Positions 17,405 through 27,101 are shown, counted from the first letter of the stretch. The stretch is DNA of 64,000 nucleotides from Ralstonia sp. TCR112 (GCF_007997035.1 NZ_VOSS01000078.1:21995-85994), one strand, 5' to 3'. The notes: generated by a model from the sequence alone, not told the origin. Translations and numbers: made by a program.

Positions 17405-18706
17405 ATGTCCAATGTCGCATCTCCGTCGACACTTCAGCACGCAATCCCGTCCTATCTGCCCGCCGACAATCTCGGCCCCTGGGGCATCTACCTGCAGCAG
17501 GTCGATCGGGTCACCCCCTATCTCGGCTCGCTCGCACGTTGGGTTGAAACGCTCAAGCGCCCGAAGCGCGCGCTGATCGTCGACGTGCCCATCCAGATGG
17601 ACGACGGCCGCATCGCCCACTTCGAGGGCTATCGCGTGCAGCACAACACGTCGCGCGGCCCGGGCAAGGGCGGCGTGCGTTTCCACCAGGACGTGACGCT
17701 GTCGGAAGTGATGGCGCTGTCGGCGTGGATGTCGGTGAAGAACGCGGCCGTGAACGTGCCGTACGGCGGTGCCAAGGGCGGTATCCGCGTCGATCCGCGC
17801 AAGCTGTCTTCCGGCGAGCTTGAACGCCTGACCCGCCGCTACACCAGCGAGATCGGCATCATCATCGGGCCGAACAAGGACATTCCGGCTCCGGACGTGA
17901 ACACCAACGCGCAGATCATGGCGTGGATGATGGACACGTACTCCATGAACGAAGGCTCCACCGCCACCGGCGTGGTGACCGGCAAGCCGATCGCACTGGG
18001 CGGCAGCCTGGGCCGTCGCGAGGCCACGGGCCGCGGCGTGTTCGTGGTCGGCAGCGAAGCCGCCCGCAATCTCGGCATCGACGTCAAGGGCGCGCGCGTG
18101 GTCGTGCAGGGCTTCGGCAACGTCGGCAGCGTGGCCGCCAAGCTCTTCCATGACGCTGGCGCCAAGGTCATTGCCGTGCAAGACCACAAGGGCATCGTGT
18201 TCAACGGCAACGGCCTGGATGTCGACGCGCTGATCAAGCACGTTGACCACAACGGCAGCGTGGCCGGCTTTGCCGCAGAGACCGTCTCGCAAGACGATTT
18301 CTGGGCGCTGGACTGCGAATTCCTGATCCCGGCCGCGCTGGAAGGCCAGATCACCGTCAAGAACGCGCCCCATATCAAGGCAAAGATTGTCGTGGAAGGT
18401 GCAAACGGCCCCACGACGCCCGAGGCAGACGACATCCTGCGCGACCGCGGCATCCTGGTCTGCCCCGACGTGATCGCCAACGCCGGCGGCGTGACGGTCA
18501 GCTATTTCGAATGGGTGCAGGATTTCTCGAGCTTCTTCTGGACCGAAGACGAGATCAACCAGCGCCTGGTACGGATCATGCAAGATGCCTTCCGTGGCGT
18601 CTGGCAAGTGGCGCAGGACAACAAGGTTACGCTGCGTACGGCGGCGTTCATCATCGCCTGTACGCGGATTCTGCAGGCCCGCCAAGAGCGTGGTCTGTAC
18701 CCCTGA
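17405..18706 (+). CDS. gdhA: Glutamate dehydrogenase
   Basis: The 433-residue enzyme interconverts glutamate and 2-oxoglutarate plus ammonia with a nicotinamide cofactor. The catalytic-domain signature [10 protein letters not shown] (about residues 118-127) contains the reactive Lys, and [11 protein letters not shown] lies upstream at about 82-92. The coenzyme domain has [11 protein letters not shown] near 235. Sequence and length fit the hexameric catabolic-type family typical of Bacillus RocG and many proteobacteria. The start follows GGAAGAC. Adjacent genes are a LysR regulator upstream and the GltIJKL glutamate/aspartate importer downstream, so uptake and oxidation of glutamate are genetically linked here. 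Confidence 0.95.
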   Translation: MSNVASPSTLQHAIPSYLPADNLGPWGIYLQQVDRVTPYLGSLARWVETLKRPKRALIVDVPIQMDDGRIAHFEGYRVQHNTSRGPGKGGVRFHQDVTLSEVMALSAWMSVKNAAVNVPYGGAKGGIRVDPRKLSSGELERLTRRYTSEIGIIIGPNKDIPAPDVNTNAQIMAWMMDTYSMNEGSTATGVVTGKPIALGGSLGRREATGRGVFVVGSEAARNLGIDVKGARVVVQGFGNVGSVAAKLFHDAGAKVIAVQDHKGIVFNGNGLDVDALIKHVDHNGSVAGFAAETVSQDDFWALDCEFLIPAALEGQITVKNAPHIKAKIVVEGANGPTTPEADDILRDRGILVCPDVIANAGGVTVSYFEWVQDFSSFFWTEDEINQRLVRIMQDAFRGVWQVAQDNKVTLRTAAFIIACTRILQARQERGLYP

Positions 18707-19227
18707 TCGGCAACGCGCTGGTCAATACCGGCGCGGTGCTCCAACAGGGCGCTGCACCGGTCTATCGCGTTGCTGCCGATCAGGCGGCCATGCGCGACGG
18801 TTGAAGAAAGCCGGTGCTCATGGGACGAACCATAACGTTCCGGAGCGTCGCACCATGAGAAGGGCGATGGCAGCATCGTCGTCCTTCCCATCCTCAAGTC
18901 GGGTTCGTTAAGCGACAGAGAGCGCACATCGGGCGGGCTTTATTCCCCTTGTTTTTCCTTAGCAACTGGCGGTCATCCGCTCAAGCAATCGGCGCGCATG
19001 CCGATGTTGCAGAGCGTTGCCGTGTCTGGCGCTGCGCGTCTTTTCCGGTTTTTCGGAAAAGCACAACGTAAGGTATCCGGTTGCTCGGAAAACGCGGTTG
19101 CGGCAGGGGCCGCGCCAGAGGGAAAAACTCCGTTGGATTCAACGATTTAGTGGCAACACCAATACTGTCGCCAAACGTTTTTTGGTACAGTCCCGTCTTT
19201 CTCTTTCATGGTCAAAAGGAGACTTTC
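18707..19227. other. 521-bp gap between gdhA and gltI
   Basis: No convincing coding region was found. A perfect 8-bp inverted repeat, CTTTTCCG (19040-19047) and CGGAAAAG (19054-19061) with a 6-nt loop, lies 166 bp before gltI. No clear gdhA terminator was seen near the stop. Weak promoter-like matches (TTGGAT at 19133, TACAGT at 19186) do not form a convincing pair. A sigma-54 -24/-12 signature was looked for and not found. A strong AAAAGGAGA ribosome site precedes gltI. Confidence 0.5.
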
Positions 19228-20136
19228 ATGAACCTCGCCAAGCTGGCAACCGTGGTTGCAGCCGTTGGTGTCGCCGTTGGTACGTTCGGCAGCGCTGCCC
19301 ACGCAGAAGAGCTGACTGGTACGCTCAAGAAGATCAAAGACACCGGCACCATCACGCTGGGCGTGCGCGATTCGTCGATTCCGTTCAGCTACAACGTCGG
19401 CGGTGTCCGCACGATCGGCTATTCGTACGACGTTGCCACCAAGATTGCCGAGGACGTGAAGAAGCAACTCGGCCTGAAGGACCTGAAGATCAACGAGATC
19501 CCGGTCACTTCGCAGAACCGCATCACGCTGCTGCAGAACGGCACCATCGATCTGGAGTGCGGCTCGACCACGAACAACCTCGAGCGCCAGAAGCAGGCAT
19601 CGTTCACGAACACCATCTTCATCATCGGTACGCGCATCATGGTGAAGAAGGATTCGGGCATCACCGACTGGGCACAGCTCAAGGGCAAGAACGTCGTCAC
19701 CACCGCCGGCACGACGTCGGAACGCCTACTGCGCAAGATGAACGATGACAAGCAGATGGGCATGAACATCATCAGCACGAAAGACCACGGCCAGTCGTTC
19801 CTGACGCTGGAATCGGGTCGCGCTGTTGCGTTCATGATGGACGACGCCCTGCTGTACGGTGAGCGCGCCAAGGCCAAGAACCCGGCTGACTGGGTGGTCG
19901 TGGCCAAGCCGCAATCGCGCGAAGCCTACGGCTGTATGGTTCGCAAGGACGACAAGCCGTTCAAGGCCCTGGCCGACAAGACGATCGCCGGCATGATGAA
20001 GGACGGGTCGATCGCCGCCGAGTACAAGAAGTGGTTCGAGCAGCCGGTTCCGCCCAAGGGCGTGAACATGGAGTTCCCGCTGTCGGACGACATGAAGGCG
20101 CTGATCAAGAACCCGAACGACAAGGCTCTTGACTGA
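19228..20136 (+). CDS. gltI: Glutamate/aspartate ABC transporter periplasmic binding protein
   Basis: The 302-residue protein starts with a signal peptide (Lys5, hydrophobic core, cleavage after AAHA at about residue 26) and continues as a type 2 amino-acid binding protein. LGVRDSSIPFSY (about 48-59), SYDVATKIAEDV and DGSIAAEYKKWF are family hallmarks of GltI/DEBP. It captures glutamate and aspartate in the periplasm for GltJK. ATG 19228 has an AAAGGAGA ribosome site and sits directly at the signal peptide. It is the first gene of gltIJKL and is separated from gltJ by a hairpin likely to reduce downstream expression. Confidence 0.95.
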   Translation: MNLAKLATVVAAVGVAVGTFGSAAHAEELTGTLKKIKDTGTITLGVRDSSIPFSYNVGGVRTIGYSYDVATKIAEDVKKQLGLKDLKINEIPVTSQNRITLLQNGTIDLECGSTTNNLERQKQASFTNTIFIIGTRIMVKKDSGITDWAQLKGKNVVTTAGTTSERLLRKMNDDKQMGMNIISTKDHGQSFLTLESGRAVAFMMDDALLYGERAKAKNPADWVVVAKPQSREAYGCMVRKDDKPFKALADKTIAGMMKDGSIAAEYKKWFEQPVPPKGVNMEFPLSDDMKALIKNPNDKALD

Positions 20137-20171
20137 TCGGCTCCCTCAACGGGCCTGATATAAGCGTCACC

Positions 20172-20223
20172 GAAACGGAAGGCAAAGGCCGGTCAACAGG
20201 TCTTCTCCCTTCCGTTTCTTTTT
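20172..20223 (+). terminator. Intercistronic hairpin with T-run between gltI and gltJ
   Basis: GAAACGGAAGG (20172-20182) pairs perfectly with CCTTCCGTTTC (20208-20218) over a 25-nt loop and is followed by TTTTT (20219-20223). Such leaky terminator or 3'-protecting hairpins after a binding-protein gene commonly give high binding-protein to permease ratios. It lies 12 nt before the gltJ start. Confidence 0.75.
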
Positions 20224-20235
20224 GAGGGAACCATC

Positions 20236-20964
20236 ATGAATTACCACTGGAACTGGGGCGTCTTCTTTACGGAAGCCGCCCAGAATCAGACCTATCTGGA
20301 CTGGCTGCTGGCGGGGTTGAAGACCACCGTCGTGCTCGGCCTGTCTTCCTGGATCATCGCGCTCATCATCGGCTCCGTGCTCGGCGTGCTGCGTACGGTG
20401 CCGAACAAATGGCTGTCGGGCCTTGCCGCAGCGTACGTGGAACTGTTCCGCAACATTCCGCTGATCGTGCAACTCTTCATCTGGTACTTCGTCATGCCCG
20501 AACTCGTGCCGGGCGGCGACTACATCAAGCAGATGAACCCTGCCACGGCGATGTTCCTGTGCGCGATGCTGTGTCTCGGTACCTTTACCGCTGCGCGCGT
20601 CTGCGAGCAGGTGCGCTCGGGTATCAATTCGCTGCCGCGCGGCCAGCGCAACGCCGGCCTCGCGATGGGCTTCACGCTGGCGCAGACGTATCGCTATGTG
20701 ATGCTGCCGATGTCGTTCCGCATCATCGTGCCGCCGCTCACGTCGGAGTTTCTGAACATCTTCAAGAACTCGGCCGTGGCGTCGACCATCGGTTTGCTTG
20801 AGCTTGCTGCCCAAGGTCGCCAGTTGGTCGACTACACCGCGCAGCCGTACGAATCGTTCATCGCCGTGACGCTGATGTACATGCTGATCAACCTGACCGT
20901 AATGGGCCTGATGCGCTGGGTGGAAGCACGTTCCCGGCTGCCTGGCTTCATCGGTGGCAAGTAA
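20236..20964 (+). CDS. gltJ: Glutamate/aspartate ABC transporter permease GltJ
   Basis: The 242-residue inner-membrane permease belongs to the HisMQ/GltJ family. Hydrophobic helices are visible around residues 28-55, 60-95, 100-125 and at the C-terminus. The EAA cytoplasmic loop, which contacts the ATPase, is represented by [20 protein letters not shown] at about 136-155. [14 protein letters not shown] is the family signature. The start has GAGGGA upstream. It is followed by gltK after 17 bp and should form the heterodimeric channel with it. Confidence 0.94.
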   Translation: MNYHWNWGVFFTEAAQNQTYLDWLLAGLKTTVVLGLSSWIIALIIGSVLGVLRTVPNKWLSGLAAAYVELFRNIPLIVQLFIWYFVMPELVPGGDYIKQMNPATAMFLCAMLCLGTFTAARVCEQVRSGINSLPRGQRNAGLAMGFTLAQTYRYVMLPMSFRIIVPPLTSEFLNIFKNSAVASTIGLLELAAQGRQLVDYTAQPYESFIAVTLMYMLINLTVMGLMRWVEARSRLPGFIGGK

Positions 20965-20981
20965 TCGGGCGAGGACTCTTC

Positions 20982-21665
20982 ATGGCTTATCAATTCGATT
21001 TCTCGTCCATCAACGCCGACAACATGCGCGTGCTCGGCGAGGGGATGCTGCTCTCGCTCGAGATCACCGGCACGGCCATCCTGGTCGGCATCGTCTGGGG
21101 CACGCTGCTCGCGATGATGCGCCTCTCGGGCATCAAGCCGCTGCAGTTGTTCGGGCAGGCGTATGTGAACCTCTTCCGATCCATCCCGCTGGTGATGGTG
21201 CTGCTGTGGTTCTTCCTGATCGTGCCGCAGGTGCTGCAGCGGATCTTCGATCTGTCGCCGGCCACCGACATGCGCATGACGTCTGCGCTGGTCGCCTTCG
21301 CGCTGTTTGAGGCGGCGTATTACTCGGAGATCATCCGCGCCGGTATCCAGAGCGTGTCGCGCGGGCAGATGTTCGCGGCCTACGCGATGGGCATGACGTA
21401 CGGCCAGGCGATGCGTCTGGTCATCCTGCCGCAGGCATTCCGCAACATGATTCCGCTGCTGCTCACGCAGGCCATCGTCCTGTTCCAGGATACGTCGCTG
21501 GTGTATGTGAGCGCGCTGTCGGACTTCTTTACGCAGGCGTACAACATTGGTGAGCGCGACGGCCGTATCGTCGAGCTGCTGCTGTTTGCCGGCTTGTGCT
21601 ATTTCGTGATCTGCTTCGGCGCCTCCGTGCTGGTGAAGCGACTTCAGAAGAAGGTGACCCAATGA
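20982..21665 (+). CDS. gltK: Glutamate/aspartate ABC transporter permease GltK
   Basis: The 227-residue permease pairs with GltJ. It has the same family features: [17 protein letters not shown] (about residues 62-78), and an EAA-type loop [20 protein letters not shown] (about 127-146). Membrane helices are evident at about 20-45, 50-85, 90-115 and near the C-terminus. The stop TGA overlaps the gltL start as ATGA, so permease and ATPase are translationally coupled. Confidence 0.94.
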   Translation: MAYQFDFSSINADNMRVLGEGMLLSLEITGTAILVGIVWGTLLAMMRLSGIKPLQLFGQAYVNLFRSIPLVMVLLWFFLIVPQVLQRIFDLSPATDMRMTSALVAFALFEAAYYSEIIRAGIQSVSRGQMFAAYAMGMTYGQAMRLVILPQAFRNMIPLLLTQAIVLFQDTSLVYVSALSDFFTQAYNIGERDGRIVELLLFAGLCYFVICFGASVLVKRLQKKVTQ

Positions 21666-22396
21666 TCGAGATCAAGAACGTTTCCAAGTGGTACGGCAGC
21701 TTCCAAGTGCTGACCGACTGCACCACCAGCGTGAAGAAGAGCGAGGTGGTGGTGGTGTGCGGCCCGTCGGGTTCGGGCAAGTCCACGCTCATCAAGACCG
21801 TCAACGCGCTGGAGCCGTTCCAGAAGGGCGAGATTCTCGTTGACGGCACCTCGGTCGGTGCCAAGGGCACTAATCTGCCGAAGCTGCGTTCGCGCGTGGG
21901 CATGGTGTTTCAGAACTTCGAGCTCTTTCCGCACCTGTCGATCACCGAGAACCTGACGATCGCGCAGCAGAAGGTGCTGGGCCGGTCGAAGGAAGAGGCA
22001 ACCGCCAAGGGCTTGAAGTACCTGGAGCGTGTGGGCCTGAAGGCGCACGCCGCCAAGTACCCGGGCCAGCTGTCGGGCGGTCAGCAGCAACGCGTGGCAA
22101 TCGCCCGTGCGCTGTCGATGGACCCGATCTGCATGCTGTTCGACGAGCCGACCTCCGCGCTGGATCCGGAAATGGTCAACGAAGTGCTCGACGTGATGGT
22201 GGAACTGGCCAAGGAAGGTATGACCATGATGTGCGTGACCCACGAAATGGGCTTCGCCCGGAAGGTCGCCAACCGCGTGATCTTCATGGACCAGGGCCGC
22301 ATCGTTGAAGACTGCGAGAAGGAAGAGTTTTTCGGCAACATCGACGCTCGTTCGGATCGCGCCAAGCAGTTCCTGTCGAAGATCCTGTCGCACTGA
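21662..22396 (+). CDS. gltL: Glutamate/aspartate ABC transporter ATP-binding protein
   Basis: The 244-residue ATPase has Walker [10 protein letters not shown] (about residues 34-42), Q-loop [12 protein letters not shown], signature [15 protein letters not shown] (about 137-151), Walker [15 protein letters not shown] and the switch His in THEMGFA. It powers GltJK import. The start ATG overlaps the gltK stop by ATGA. The stop is followed after 9 nt by the second copy of the 103-bp palindromic element and then a bidirectional terminator. Confidence 0.95.
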   Translation: MIEIKNVSKWYGSFQVLTDCTTSVKKSEVVVVCGPSGSGKSTLIKTVNALEPFQKGEILVDGTSVGAKGTNLPKLRSRVGMVFQNFELFPHLSITENLTIAQQKVLGRSKEEATAKGLKYLERVGLKAHAAKYPGQLSGGQQQRVAIARALSMDPICMLFDEPTSALDPEMVNEVLDVMVELAKEGMTMMCVTHEMGFARKVANRVIFMDQGRIVEDCEKEEFFGNIDARSDRAKQFLSKILSH

Positions 22397-22405
22397 AAAT
22401 CGCTT

Positions 22406-22508
22406 CACGATCCTACTGCGCGACCCGATCTTGCCCCTGCGATGCTCGCCGTACCCATGTACGGCTGCGCTTCTCGGACCAACCTCGGGCCGCTCGCTAC
22501 GGATCGTG
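22406..22508 (+). repeat. 103-bp palindromic repeat element, copy 2
   Basis: This copy has perfect 8-bp inverted ends, CACGATCC and GGATCGTG. The central hairpin GCCGTAC-CCAT-GTACGGC is identical to copy 1 at 7999-8101. By direct comparison the two copies differ at about 11 of 103 positions with no length change. It starts 9 nt after the gltL stop; copy 1 starts 11 nt after its upstream stop, in the same orientation. Confidence 0.87.
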
Positions 22509-22535
22509 AACCGATTTAAGCGCCGGGTTGGAGGC

Positions 22536-22571
22536 AACAAAAAGCCGCTCTCTCAGGAGCGGCTTTTTGTT
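22536..22571. terminator. Bidirectional terminator between gltL and the amidotransferase gene
   Basis: AACAAAAAGCCGCTC (22536-22550) and GAGCGGCTTTTTGTT (22557-22571) are perfect 15-bp complements around a TCTCAG loop. A-tract and T-tract on either side let it end transcription of both convergent genes. Confidence 0.93.
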
Positions 22572-22585
22572 GGGCGACGATCGTG

Positions 22586-23416
22586 TCAGGTGCAAGCCGT
22601 ATTGGCCGCATTGGCAATCTGCACCGACTCGGGAATCGGCACCTTGGTCGCCATCGTCGCCTGGCCCGATTCGAACATCAGCAGTTCGCCCGGCACGAAT
22701 TGCGTCCAGACTTCGTTGTCGGTGAGCGGCGCGGTGGCGATGACGGCCACGCGATCGGCGGGCGTGGTGTATTTCGCGAAGTCGATCGTCATGTCGGCGT
22801 CGATCAAATGCGCCGTCGAGAACGGCCACTGCCGCACGATGTAATACAGCCGCGTCGAGCAATGCGCAAACTGCGCCTGACCGTTGCACAGCAGGAAATT
22901 GAACACGCCGTAGCGGGTGATTTCCTTGGTGATGTCGGACAGCGCGTAGAACAACTCATTGAGCGGCGGCTGCGAACCCGGAAAGCGCTTGCGCAGCGCC
23001 TGCATGATGAAGCAGAAGGCGAGTTCGCTGTCGGTATCGCCCACGGGCTGGTAGACGCCCGAAAGGAACGGTGAGAAGTTCTTCAAATCGCCGTTGTGGG
23101 CAAAGATCCAGTGTCGGCCCCACAGCTCGCGCATGAAGGGGTGGCAGTTTTCCAGCCGCACCGTGCCCTGCGTCGCCTTGCGGATGTGCGAGATGACGTT
23201 CTTGGACTTGATCGGGTAGCGCTTGACCAGCTCCGCCACCGGCGAGGTGCCGGCGGACTGGTTGTCGATGAACAGGCGGCAGGCCTTGTCTTCGAAGAAG
23301 GCGACGCCGAAGCCGTCGGCATGGTGGTCGGTCACGCCACCGCGCGCAGCGAACCCGGTGAACGAGAACGTCACATCGGTCGGTTCGGCGCAGTTCATGC
23401 CCAGCAGCTGGCACAT
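22586..23416 (-). CDS. Class II glutamine amidotransferase (YafJ-like)
   Basis: The 276-residue protein is an N-terminal-nucleophile glutaminase domain without a fused synthase partner. The start was set at 23416 because the product then begins Met-Cys (MCQLLGMN), putting the catalytic Cys at position 2 as the family requires; the frame extends further upstream. Other conserved segments are HHADGFGVAFFED, SHIRKATQG and PFMRELWGRHWIFAHNGDL, as in E. coli YafJ. The amide acceptor is unknown. It diverges from the glycerate kinase gene with 157 bp between starts. Confidence 0.9.
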   Translation of the reverse strand: MCQLLGMNCAEPTDVTFSFTGFAARGGVTDHHADGFGVAFFEDKACRLFIDNQSAGTSPVAELVKRYPIKSKNVISHIRKATQGTVRLENCHPFMRELWGRHWIFAHNGDLKNFSPFLSGVYQPVGDTDSELAFCFIMQALRKRFPGSQPPLNELFYALSDITKEITRYGVFNFLLCNGQAQFAHCSTRLYYIVRQWPFSTAHLIDADMTIDFAKYTTPADRVAVIATAPLTDNEVWTQFVPGELLMFESGQATMATKVPIPESVQIANAANTACT

Positions 23417-23573
23417 GGTGGGGGAAAAGTCGGATGCAATAAAATAGTCATTATCCTGCCGGCCGCCGGGGGTGCCAAGCGCCTTCGTCTTCACGGCGCC
23501 GCGCCGGCTGCCGGGCGTTGCGCACATGCTGCACGCCACCGCGTCCAGTCTGCCCTTACCGGAAGCCATTCCC

Positions 23574-24872
23574 ATGAAGCTCGATCGCACCGCCGCCCGC
23601 GCCCTCCTGCTGGAGAGCTACGCTGCTGCCGTGGGCGCCGCCGATCCGCTGAAGATCGTCGCTGACTTCCTCCCCCCACCGCATGCCGGTGGCAAGACGC
23701 TGGTGGTTGGTGCCGGCAAGGCGGCTGCATCGATGGCGCTGGCGGTCGAGCATGCCTATGCCGGCCGCGCGCAGATCGAAGGCCTGGTCGTCACGCGCTA
23801 TGCGCACGGCCTGCCGACCGAGCACATCCGCGTCATCGAGGCTGGGCACCCGGTGCCCGACGAAGCCGGCGAGCAGGCGGCGCAGGAAATCCTGGATCGA
23901 GTCGGCGCGCTGACCGAGAACGACCGCCTGATCGTCCTGGTTTCTGGGGGCGGCTCCAGCCTGCTGTCGCTGCCCGCCGAGGGCATCCCGATGGCCGATC
24001 TGAAAGCCGTGACGCGCGAGCTGCTGCGTTGCGGCGCGCCGATCACCGACATGAATATCGTGCGCAAGCATCTGTCGCGCATTCAGGGCGGGCGGCTTGC
24101 CGCCGCATCGCGCGCGCCGGTCACGACGCTGATCGTCTCGGACGTGGCGGGCGACGACCCGAGCGCCATCGCCAGCGGGCCGACCGTGCCAGATGCGAGC
24201 ACCTACGCAGATGCGCTCGCCATCCTGAAGCGGTGGAGCGCCCAGATACCCGATACCGTGCGCGCGCATCTCGAACGTGGCGCGCGTGGTGAGATTGCCG
24301 AAACACCAAAGCCCGGCGACGCCTGCTTTGCACGCGTGACGAACCACGTCATCGCCACCGCGCAGCAGAGCCTCCAGGCCGGCGCGCGGGTATTTGCGAC
24401 GCGCGGCATCCACACGGCCATCCTCGGCGACACAGTGACCGGCGAGGCGCGCGAGGTCGCCCAGGTGTACGGCGCGCTGGCGCGGCAGGTGCGCCAGCAC
24501 GGCACGCCGTTTGTAGCGCCGGTGGCGCTCGTCTCTGGCGGCGAATGCACGGTAACGATTCCGCCAGGCTTGACCGGCGGTCGTGGCGGGCGCTGCGCGG
24601 AGTTCCTGCTCTCGCTCGGCGTCACGCTCGAAGACATGGACGACGTCTATGCGGTCGCCGCCGATACAGACGGCATCGACGGATCGGAGGACAATGCGGG
24701 GGCGCTGCTCGACCCGGAATCCATCGCCCGCGCTGCCGCCAAGGGTGTCGGCGCCCGCGCCGCGCTCGACGCACACGACGCCTACGGTTTCTTTGCCGCC
24801 GCCGATGATCTGATCGTCACCGGCCCGACGCGCACCAATGTCAACGACTACCGCGTCATCCTCATTCTCTGA
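23574..24872 (+). CDS. Glycerate 2-kinase, MOFRL family (GckA/TtuD type)
   Basis: The 432-residue protein matches the MOFRL-domain glycerate kinases, which phosphorylate D-glycerate at position 2; older annotations call them hydroxypyruvate reductase TtuD. Visible landmarks are VVGAGKAAASMA (about residues 43-54) with the catalytic Lys, LVSGGGSSLLSLP (about 123-135), GGRGGRCAEFLL and AADTDGIDGSEDNAG in the C-terminal MOFRL domain. ATG 23574 is where homology begins; another in-frame ATG lies upstream. pyrC follows after 33 bp, though no functional link with pyrimidine synthesis is obvious. Confidence 0.88.
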   Translation: MKLDRTAARALLLESYAAAVGAADPLKIVADFLPPPHAGGKTLVVGAGKAAASMALAVEHAYAGRAQIEGLVVTRYAHGLPTEHIRVIEAGHPVPDEAGEQAAQEILDRVGALTENDRLIVLVSGGGSSLLSLPAEGIPMADLKAVTRELLRCGAPITDMNIVRKHLSRIQGGRLAAASRAPVTTLIVSDVAGDDPSAIASGPTVPDASTYADALAILKRWSAQIPDTVRAHLERGARGEIAETPKPGDACFARVTNHVIATAQQSLQAGARVFATRGIHTAILGDTVTGEAREVAQVYGALARQVRQHGTPFVAPVALVSGGECTVTIPPGLTGGRGGRCAEFLLSLGVTLEDMDDVYAVAADTDGIDGSEDNAGALLDPESIARAAAKGVGARAALDAHDAYGFFAAADDLIVTGPTRTNVNDYRVILIL

Positions 24873-24905
24873 TTCACGTTTTTGCTGACCGCTTCCGCAC
24901 GCACC

Positions 24906-25940
24906 ATGACCGACACTCTTACGATCGTCCGCCCCGATGACTGGCACCTGCACCTGCGCGACGGCGATGCCCTCGCCGATGTGGTGGGCGACACCGCACG
25001 CCAGTTCGGCCGGGCGATCATCATGCCGAACCTCAAGCCGCCGGTGACGACCACCGCCCAGGCACGCGCCTACCGCGAGCGCATTCTCGCCGCCTTGCCC
25101 GCAGGCACGCAGTTCGAGCCGCTGATGACGCTGTACCTGACCGACAACACGTCGCCGGACGTCATCCGCGAGGCCCGCGCAAGCGGTTTCATCCACGGCG
25201 TGAAGCTGTATCCGGCCGGCGCCACCACCAACAGCGATGCCGGCGTGACGGACCTGCGCCGCTGCGCCAAGACGCTCGAAGCCATGCAGGAAGTCGGCAT
25301 GCCGCTGCTCGTGCACGGCGAGGTGACCGACCCGACCGTCGACATCTTCGATCGCGAAGCCGTCTTCATCGACACGGTGATGCTGCCGCTGCGCCGCGAC
25401 TTCCCCGCGCTGAAGGTCGTGTTCGAGCACATCACCACCAGGCACGCCGCCGAATACGTGCGCGATGCGGAAGGCCCGGTCGGCGCCACCATCACCGCGC
25501 ATCATTTGCTGTACAACCGCAACGCATTGTTTGTCGGTGGCATCCGCCCGCATTACTACTGCCTGCCGGTGCTCAAGCGCGAAACACACCGCCTGGCGCT
25601 CGTGGCCGCGGCCACCTCGGGCCACCCGCGCTTCTTCCTCGGTACCGACAGCGCGCCGCACGCCAAGGGCGTGAAGGAACACGCCTGCGGTTGCGCCGGC
25701 TGCTACACCGCGCTGCACGCCATGGAGCTGTACGCCGAGGCCTTTGAAGACGCCAACGCACTCGACAAGCTCGAAGGTTTCGCGAGCCTCCACGGGCCGG
25801 ATTTCTACGGCCTGCCGCGCAACGCTGGCACGCTGACGCTCACGCGCTCGCAATGGCAGCTTCCCGCCGAAGTGCCGTTCGGCGAGCAGACGCTGGTGCC
25901 GTTGCGCGGCGGCGAGATGCTGCGCTGGAAGTCTGTCTGA
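24906..25940 (+). CDS. pyrC: Dihydroorotase
   Basis: The 344-residue zinc hydrolase cyclises N-carbamoyl-aspartate to dihydroorotate in pyrimidine synthesis. [10 protein letters not shown] (about residues 11-20) supplies the HxH metal pair and substrate Arg. [16 protein letters not shown] has the carboxylated bridging Lys, and LLVHGE, FEHITT and GTDSAPH supply the remaining His ligands and catalytic Asp. Length and motifs match the E. coli PyrC (type II) class. The start ATG is at 24906. The next gene starts 1 nt after the stop. Confidence 0.95.
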   Translation: MTDTLTIVRPDDWHLHLRDGDALADVVGDTARQFGRAIIMPNLKPPVTTTAQARAYRERILAALPAGTQFEPLMTLYLTDNTSPDVIREARASGFIHGVKLYPAGATTNSDAGVTDLRRCAKTLEAMQEVGMPLLVHGEVTDPTVDIFDREAVFIDTVMLPLRRDFPALKVVFEHITTRHAAEYVRDAEGPVGATITAHHLLYNRNALFVGGIRPHYYCLPVLKRETHRLALVAAATSGHPRFFLGTDSAPHAKGVKEHACGCAGCYTALHAMELYAEAFEDANALDKLEGFASLHGPDFYGLPRNAGTLTLTRSQWQLPAEVPFGEQTLVPLRGGEMLRWKSV

Positions 25941-25941
25941 C

Positions 25942-26745
25942 TTGCTGGCCGCTGATCTCGGTGCGATCGACTGGGGCCATCCGGCGTTCGCACCGCTCGC
26001 TGCAATCGGCGCGCCGATTGCAGACGCAATCGCGCGCGGCGCTGATCTTCGAGACGCACTGAACGCGCAGCCGGCGGCACAAGCGATCCGCACGTACGGC
26101 GGTCATGCTCTGCGCTTCGTCCCGCAAGATGTTCTGCCGGCCGGCATCGCTTACGAAGCACACATCGCCGCCACCGGCGAGGTGCCGACGCGGGACAATC
26201 TCCACGACTTTTTCAACGCCCTGATCTGGCTGCATTGGCCGCGTGCGAAGGCAGCGCTCAACGCGCGCCAGGCGCGGGCGATTACGCAGGACGGGATTGG
26301 CGCGGCGCGCGGCACCGTTCGCGATGCCGCCACGCTGTTCGACGAAAACGCCCTGATCTTCCTGCACACCGAAGACGCGCCGGAGCGCTGCCTGACCGCG
26401 TTCGACTGGCGCGGTTTGTTCGTCGACGGCAGGGCGGCCTGGGGCGCCACGTGCGCGGTTCTGCCGTTCGGTCACGCAGTCTTGGAAAAGCTGGTCGCGC
26501 CTTACAAGTCGATCACGGCCCATGCGTGGCCGGTGCATGTGGCCGCGTTGCCCGCGGATCGGCCCTCGCTCGACGCTGCGCTGGCCGAGACGCTGCTGCA
26601 TGCCGATCTCGCACCCCGCCATTTCCGCCCCTTGCCGGTCATGGGGATCCCGGGTTGGTGCGATGCCAACGAAGACGCCGACTTCTATCTGGACACGACG
26701 GTCTTTCGGCCGGGCCGGCGGCGCGTCGTACCTGAACAGTGCTAG
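25942..26745 (+). CDS. DUF3025 domain-containing protein
   Basis: The 267-residue protein begins at a TTG 1 nt after the pyrC stop, suggesting coupling to pyrC; no nearer ATG fits. The family name rests on the conserved stretch RDNLHDFFNALIWLHWPRAKAALN (about residues 81-104) and FDENALIFLH, which I recognise from DUF3025 proteins; function is unknown. There is no signal peptide or transmembrane helix. Its TAG stop lies inside the extended -10 element of rnpB, so the coding region runs right up to the RNase P RNA promoter. Confidence 0.75.
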   Translation: MLAADLGAIDWGHPAFAPLAAIGAPIADAIARGADLRDALNAQPAAQAIRTYGGHALRFVPQDVLPAGIAYEAHIAATGEVPTRDNLHDFFNALIWLHWPRAKAALNARQARAITQDGIGAARGTVRDAATLFDENALIFLHTEDAPERCLTAFDWRGLFVDGRAAWGATCAVLPFGHAVLEKLVAPYKSITAHAWPVHVAALPADRPSLDAALAETLLHADLAPRHFRPLPVMGIPGWCDANEDADFYLDTTVFRPGRRRVVPEQC

Positions 26746-26748
26746 ACT
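26740..26748 (+). promoter_or_regulatory. Extended -10 promoter of rnpB
   Basis: TGCTAGACT (TG-N-TAGACT) ends 8 nt before the inferred 5' end of the RNase P RNA. There is no good -35 match, consistent with an extended -10 promoter. It overlaps the last codons and the stop of the DUF3025 gene. Confidence 0.55.
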
Positions 26749-26756
26749 CGCGCCTC

Positions 26757-27098
26757 GCGAAGCGGACCAGACAACCGCTGCTTCCGCCGCCTCGTGCGAG
26801 CGGAAGGGGAGGAAAGTCCGGACTCCATAGAGCAGGGTGATGGCTAACGACCATCCACGGTGACGTGCGGAATAGGGCCACAGAGACGAGTCTTTGCCCA
26901 GGCTTCGGCCAGGGCGAAGGGTGAAACGCGGTAACCTCCACCCGGAGCAATCCCAAGTAAGCAGGCGATGAAGCGGCTCGCTGAGTCTGCGGGTAGGGAG
27001 CTTGAGCCGGCTGGCAACAGCCGGTCTAGAGGAATGGTTGTCACGCCGCTGGTTTCGGCCACGCGGCGCACAGAATCCGGCTTATCGGTCCGCTTCGC
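26757..27098 (+). ncRNA. rnpB: RNase P RNA (bacterial type A)
   Basis: The catalytic RNA of RNase P matures tRNA 5' ends. The 5' GCGAAGCGGACC (26757-26768) is exactly complementary to the 3' GGTCCGCTTCGC (27087-27098), giving helix P1. Conserved cores are present: GGAGGAAAGTCCGGACTCC (about 26810) and AGGGTGAAACGCGGTAACCTC followed by the CAGAATCCGG segment near the 3' end. The 342-nt length fits type A. It lies between DUF3025 and the convergent OsmC gene with only 3 nt to the latter's stop codon. Confidence 0.95.
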
Positions 27099-27101
27099 TT
27101 C

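Noticed and set aside
18960..19227. Sigma-54 promoter for gltI
   Set aside because: No TGGCAC-N5-TTGC-like -24/-12 pair with conserved GG/GC spacing could be found.
7999..22508. The two 103-bp repeats as ends of a composite mobile element
   Set aside because: They are direct copies in the same orientation, with core metabolic genes between them and no transposase or integrase.
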